Assembly: GCA_918797485.1 (NCBI GenBank)
Contig: CAKKNE010000005.1
Location: 3,224,001 to 3,288,000, forward strand
Direction: 5' to 3'
Source: Pelagomonas calceolata
Taxonomy: Eukaryota > Sar > Pelagophyceae > Pelagomonadales > Pelagomonadaceae
DNA length: 64,000 nt
Under the pieces are notes generated by a model that saw only the letters and a program-made list of their open reading frames with translations, was not told where the DNA came from and did no database searches. Below, in pieces: positions 63,636 through 64,000 of this stretch; the stretch's first letter is position 1; each line of letters opens with the position of its first letter. The translations under genes were made by a program, and so were the position numbers.

Positions 63636-64000
63636 ATGCACAAAACACTTCTCGCGACCCTCCTCATTGCCGCCAGCGCTTTCCGTCCGCCGCTGCGCCT
63701 CGCACCGCTACGAACCCTCTCAACACTGCGCGCCGCGCCCGACGCGGACAAGTCCGTCGACGCGGCCATCGACCAGCGCGCCGCCGAACTGGCCTCATCG
63801 AAACAGATCGCGCGCGCGACGCTGCCGGGGAATAGGAGGGCGTTGGCATTGTGGCGCGTCGGCTGGCTCAGCTGGTGGTGCCAGGTCATCCTCACGACGA
63901 TCAGCGCCGTCGTGCTCACGTTCGCCAAAGTCTCGGCACCATCGACAGCCACCCAACCGGAGGCGGCGTTGGCGTCGGGGTTCCTCTTCGCGAGCGCCGG
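63636..64000 (+). CDS. DUF3611-like plastid membrane protein, 5' part
   Basis: 121 codons before the window ends. The presequence is a textbook stramenopile plastid signal: MHKTLLATLLIAASAFRPPL with the ASAF motif, then a basic Ser/Thr-containing transit stretch. The mature part begins DKSVDAAIDQRAAELASSKQ and has ALWRVGWLSWWCQVILTTIS and AVVLTFAKVSA, resembling the first helix of cyanobacterial/plastid DUF3611 proteins (RxGWxxFWxQ). Function of that family is unknown. Start chosen because it alone gives the targeting signal. Confidence 0.7.
   Translation, partial: MHKTLLATLLIAASAFRPPLRLAPLRTLSTLRAAPDADKSVDAAIDQRAAELASSKQIARATLPGNRRALALWRVGWLSWWCQVILTTISAVVLTFAKVSAPSTATQPEAALASGFLFASA

Noticed and set aside
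1-64000. tRNA, rRNA or snRNA genes
   Set aside because: No TTCGA-arm, rRNA core or U-snRNA signature was spotted on either strand; a covariance-model scan would be decisive.

Overview
This window is nuclear DNA from a GC-rich, gene-dense photosynthetic stramenopile, most likely a pelagophyte such as Aureococcus or Pelagomonas. The evidence is two bZIP-LOV aureochromes (a family restricted to photosynthetic stramenopiles), stramenopile-style bipartite plastid presequences (signal peptide, then F or L, then a basic transit region), and introner-type introns of the kind known from Aureococcus. No search could be run, so species is an inference.

Layout. I support 35 genes or gene fragments in 64 kb, mostly one open frame each, in alternating divergent and convergent pairs with very short convergent gaps. 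1-6.7 kb: a lysine-rich fragment, a 1.8 kb gene-poor stretch, a kinase-PDZ-PP2C fusion, an NmrA-like protein and an alpha/beta hydrolase. 6.7-11.2 kb: adenylosuccinate lyase, a TMEM184-type membrane protein and a Tat-SF1/CUS2-like splicing factor. 11.6-26.7 kb: three giant surface or wall proteins, namely a seven-repeat FG-GAP receptor with a multi-pass membrane module, a GH45 cellulase fused to a family 2 glycosyltransferase, and a REJ/lectin-like receptor. 26.8-44 kb: a DEAH helicase, SERF, two divergent aureochromes, HIG1, a MYND protein, an ankyrin-like protein, an EEP nuclease with SUMO-binding motifs, PPP1R11, plastid ClpP, an unknown protein and a DoxX-like protein. 44.4-50.1 kb: a 1,922-residue protein with 27 Tudor-like repeats. 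50.2-64 kb: UBL-MYND, HGH1, a PH protein, MSI1/RBBP4, CDC45, an SYP7-like SNARE, a Sel1 protein, a small lumen-type protein with a partial tandem copy, a rhomboid-like protein and a DUF3611-like protein cut by the window end.

Three unnamed layers of structure stand out. (1) At least five and probably seven introns are short inverted-repeat elements. The 3' AG comes from the element's terminal repeat and the 5' GT or GC from the duplicated target. A tandem duplication at 61.4-62.3 kb holds two such elements reciprocally, so each copy shows the other's empty site. (2) A nested palindrome, GCTAGCG-N(1-3)-TGTAAGACACTAGC, lies upstream of at least a dozen start codons, often 158-161 bp before the ATG. 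(3) A 20-bp element, TATTGTTACGGTGCTAGGAC, occurs three times, each time in sense orientation after the upstream gene of a head-to-tail pair and just before the palindrome of the next gene.

The genes do not form an operon-like pathway. The clear functional coupling is within single chains (kinase with phosphatase, glucan synthase with cellulase) and in the divergent aureochrome pair sharing one control region.
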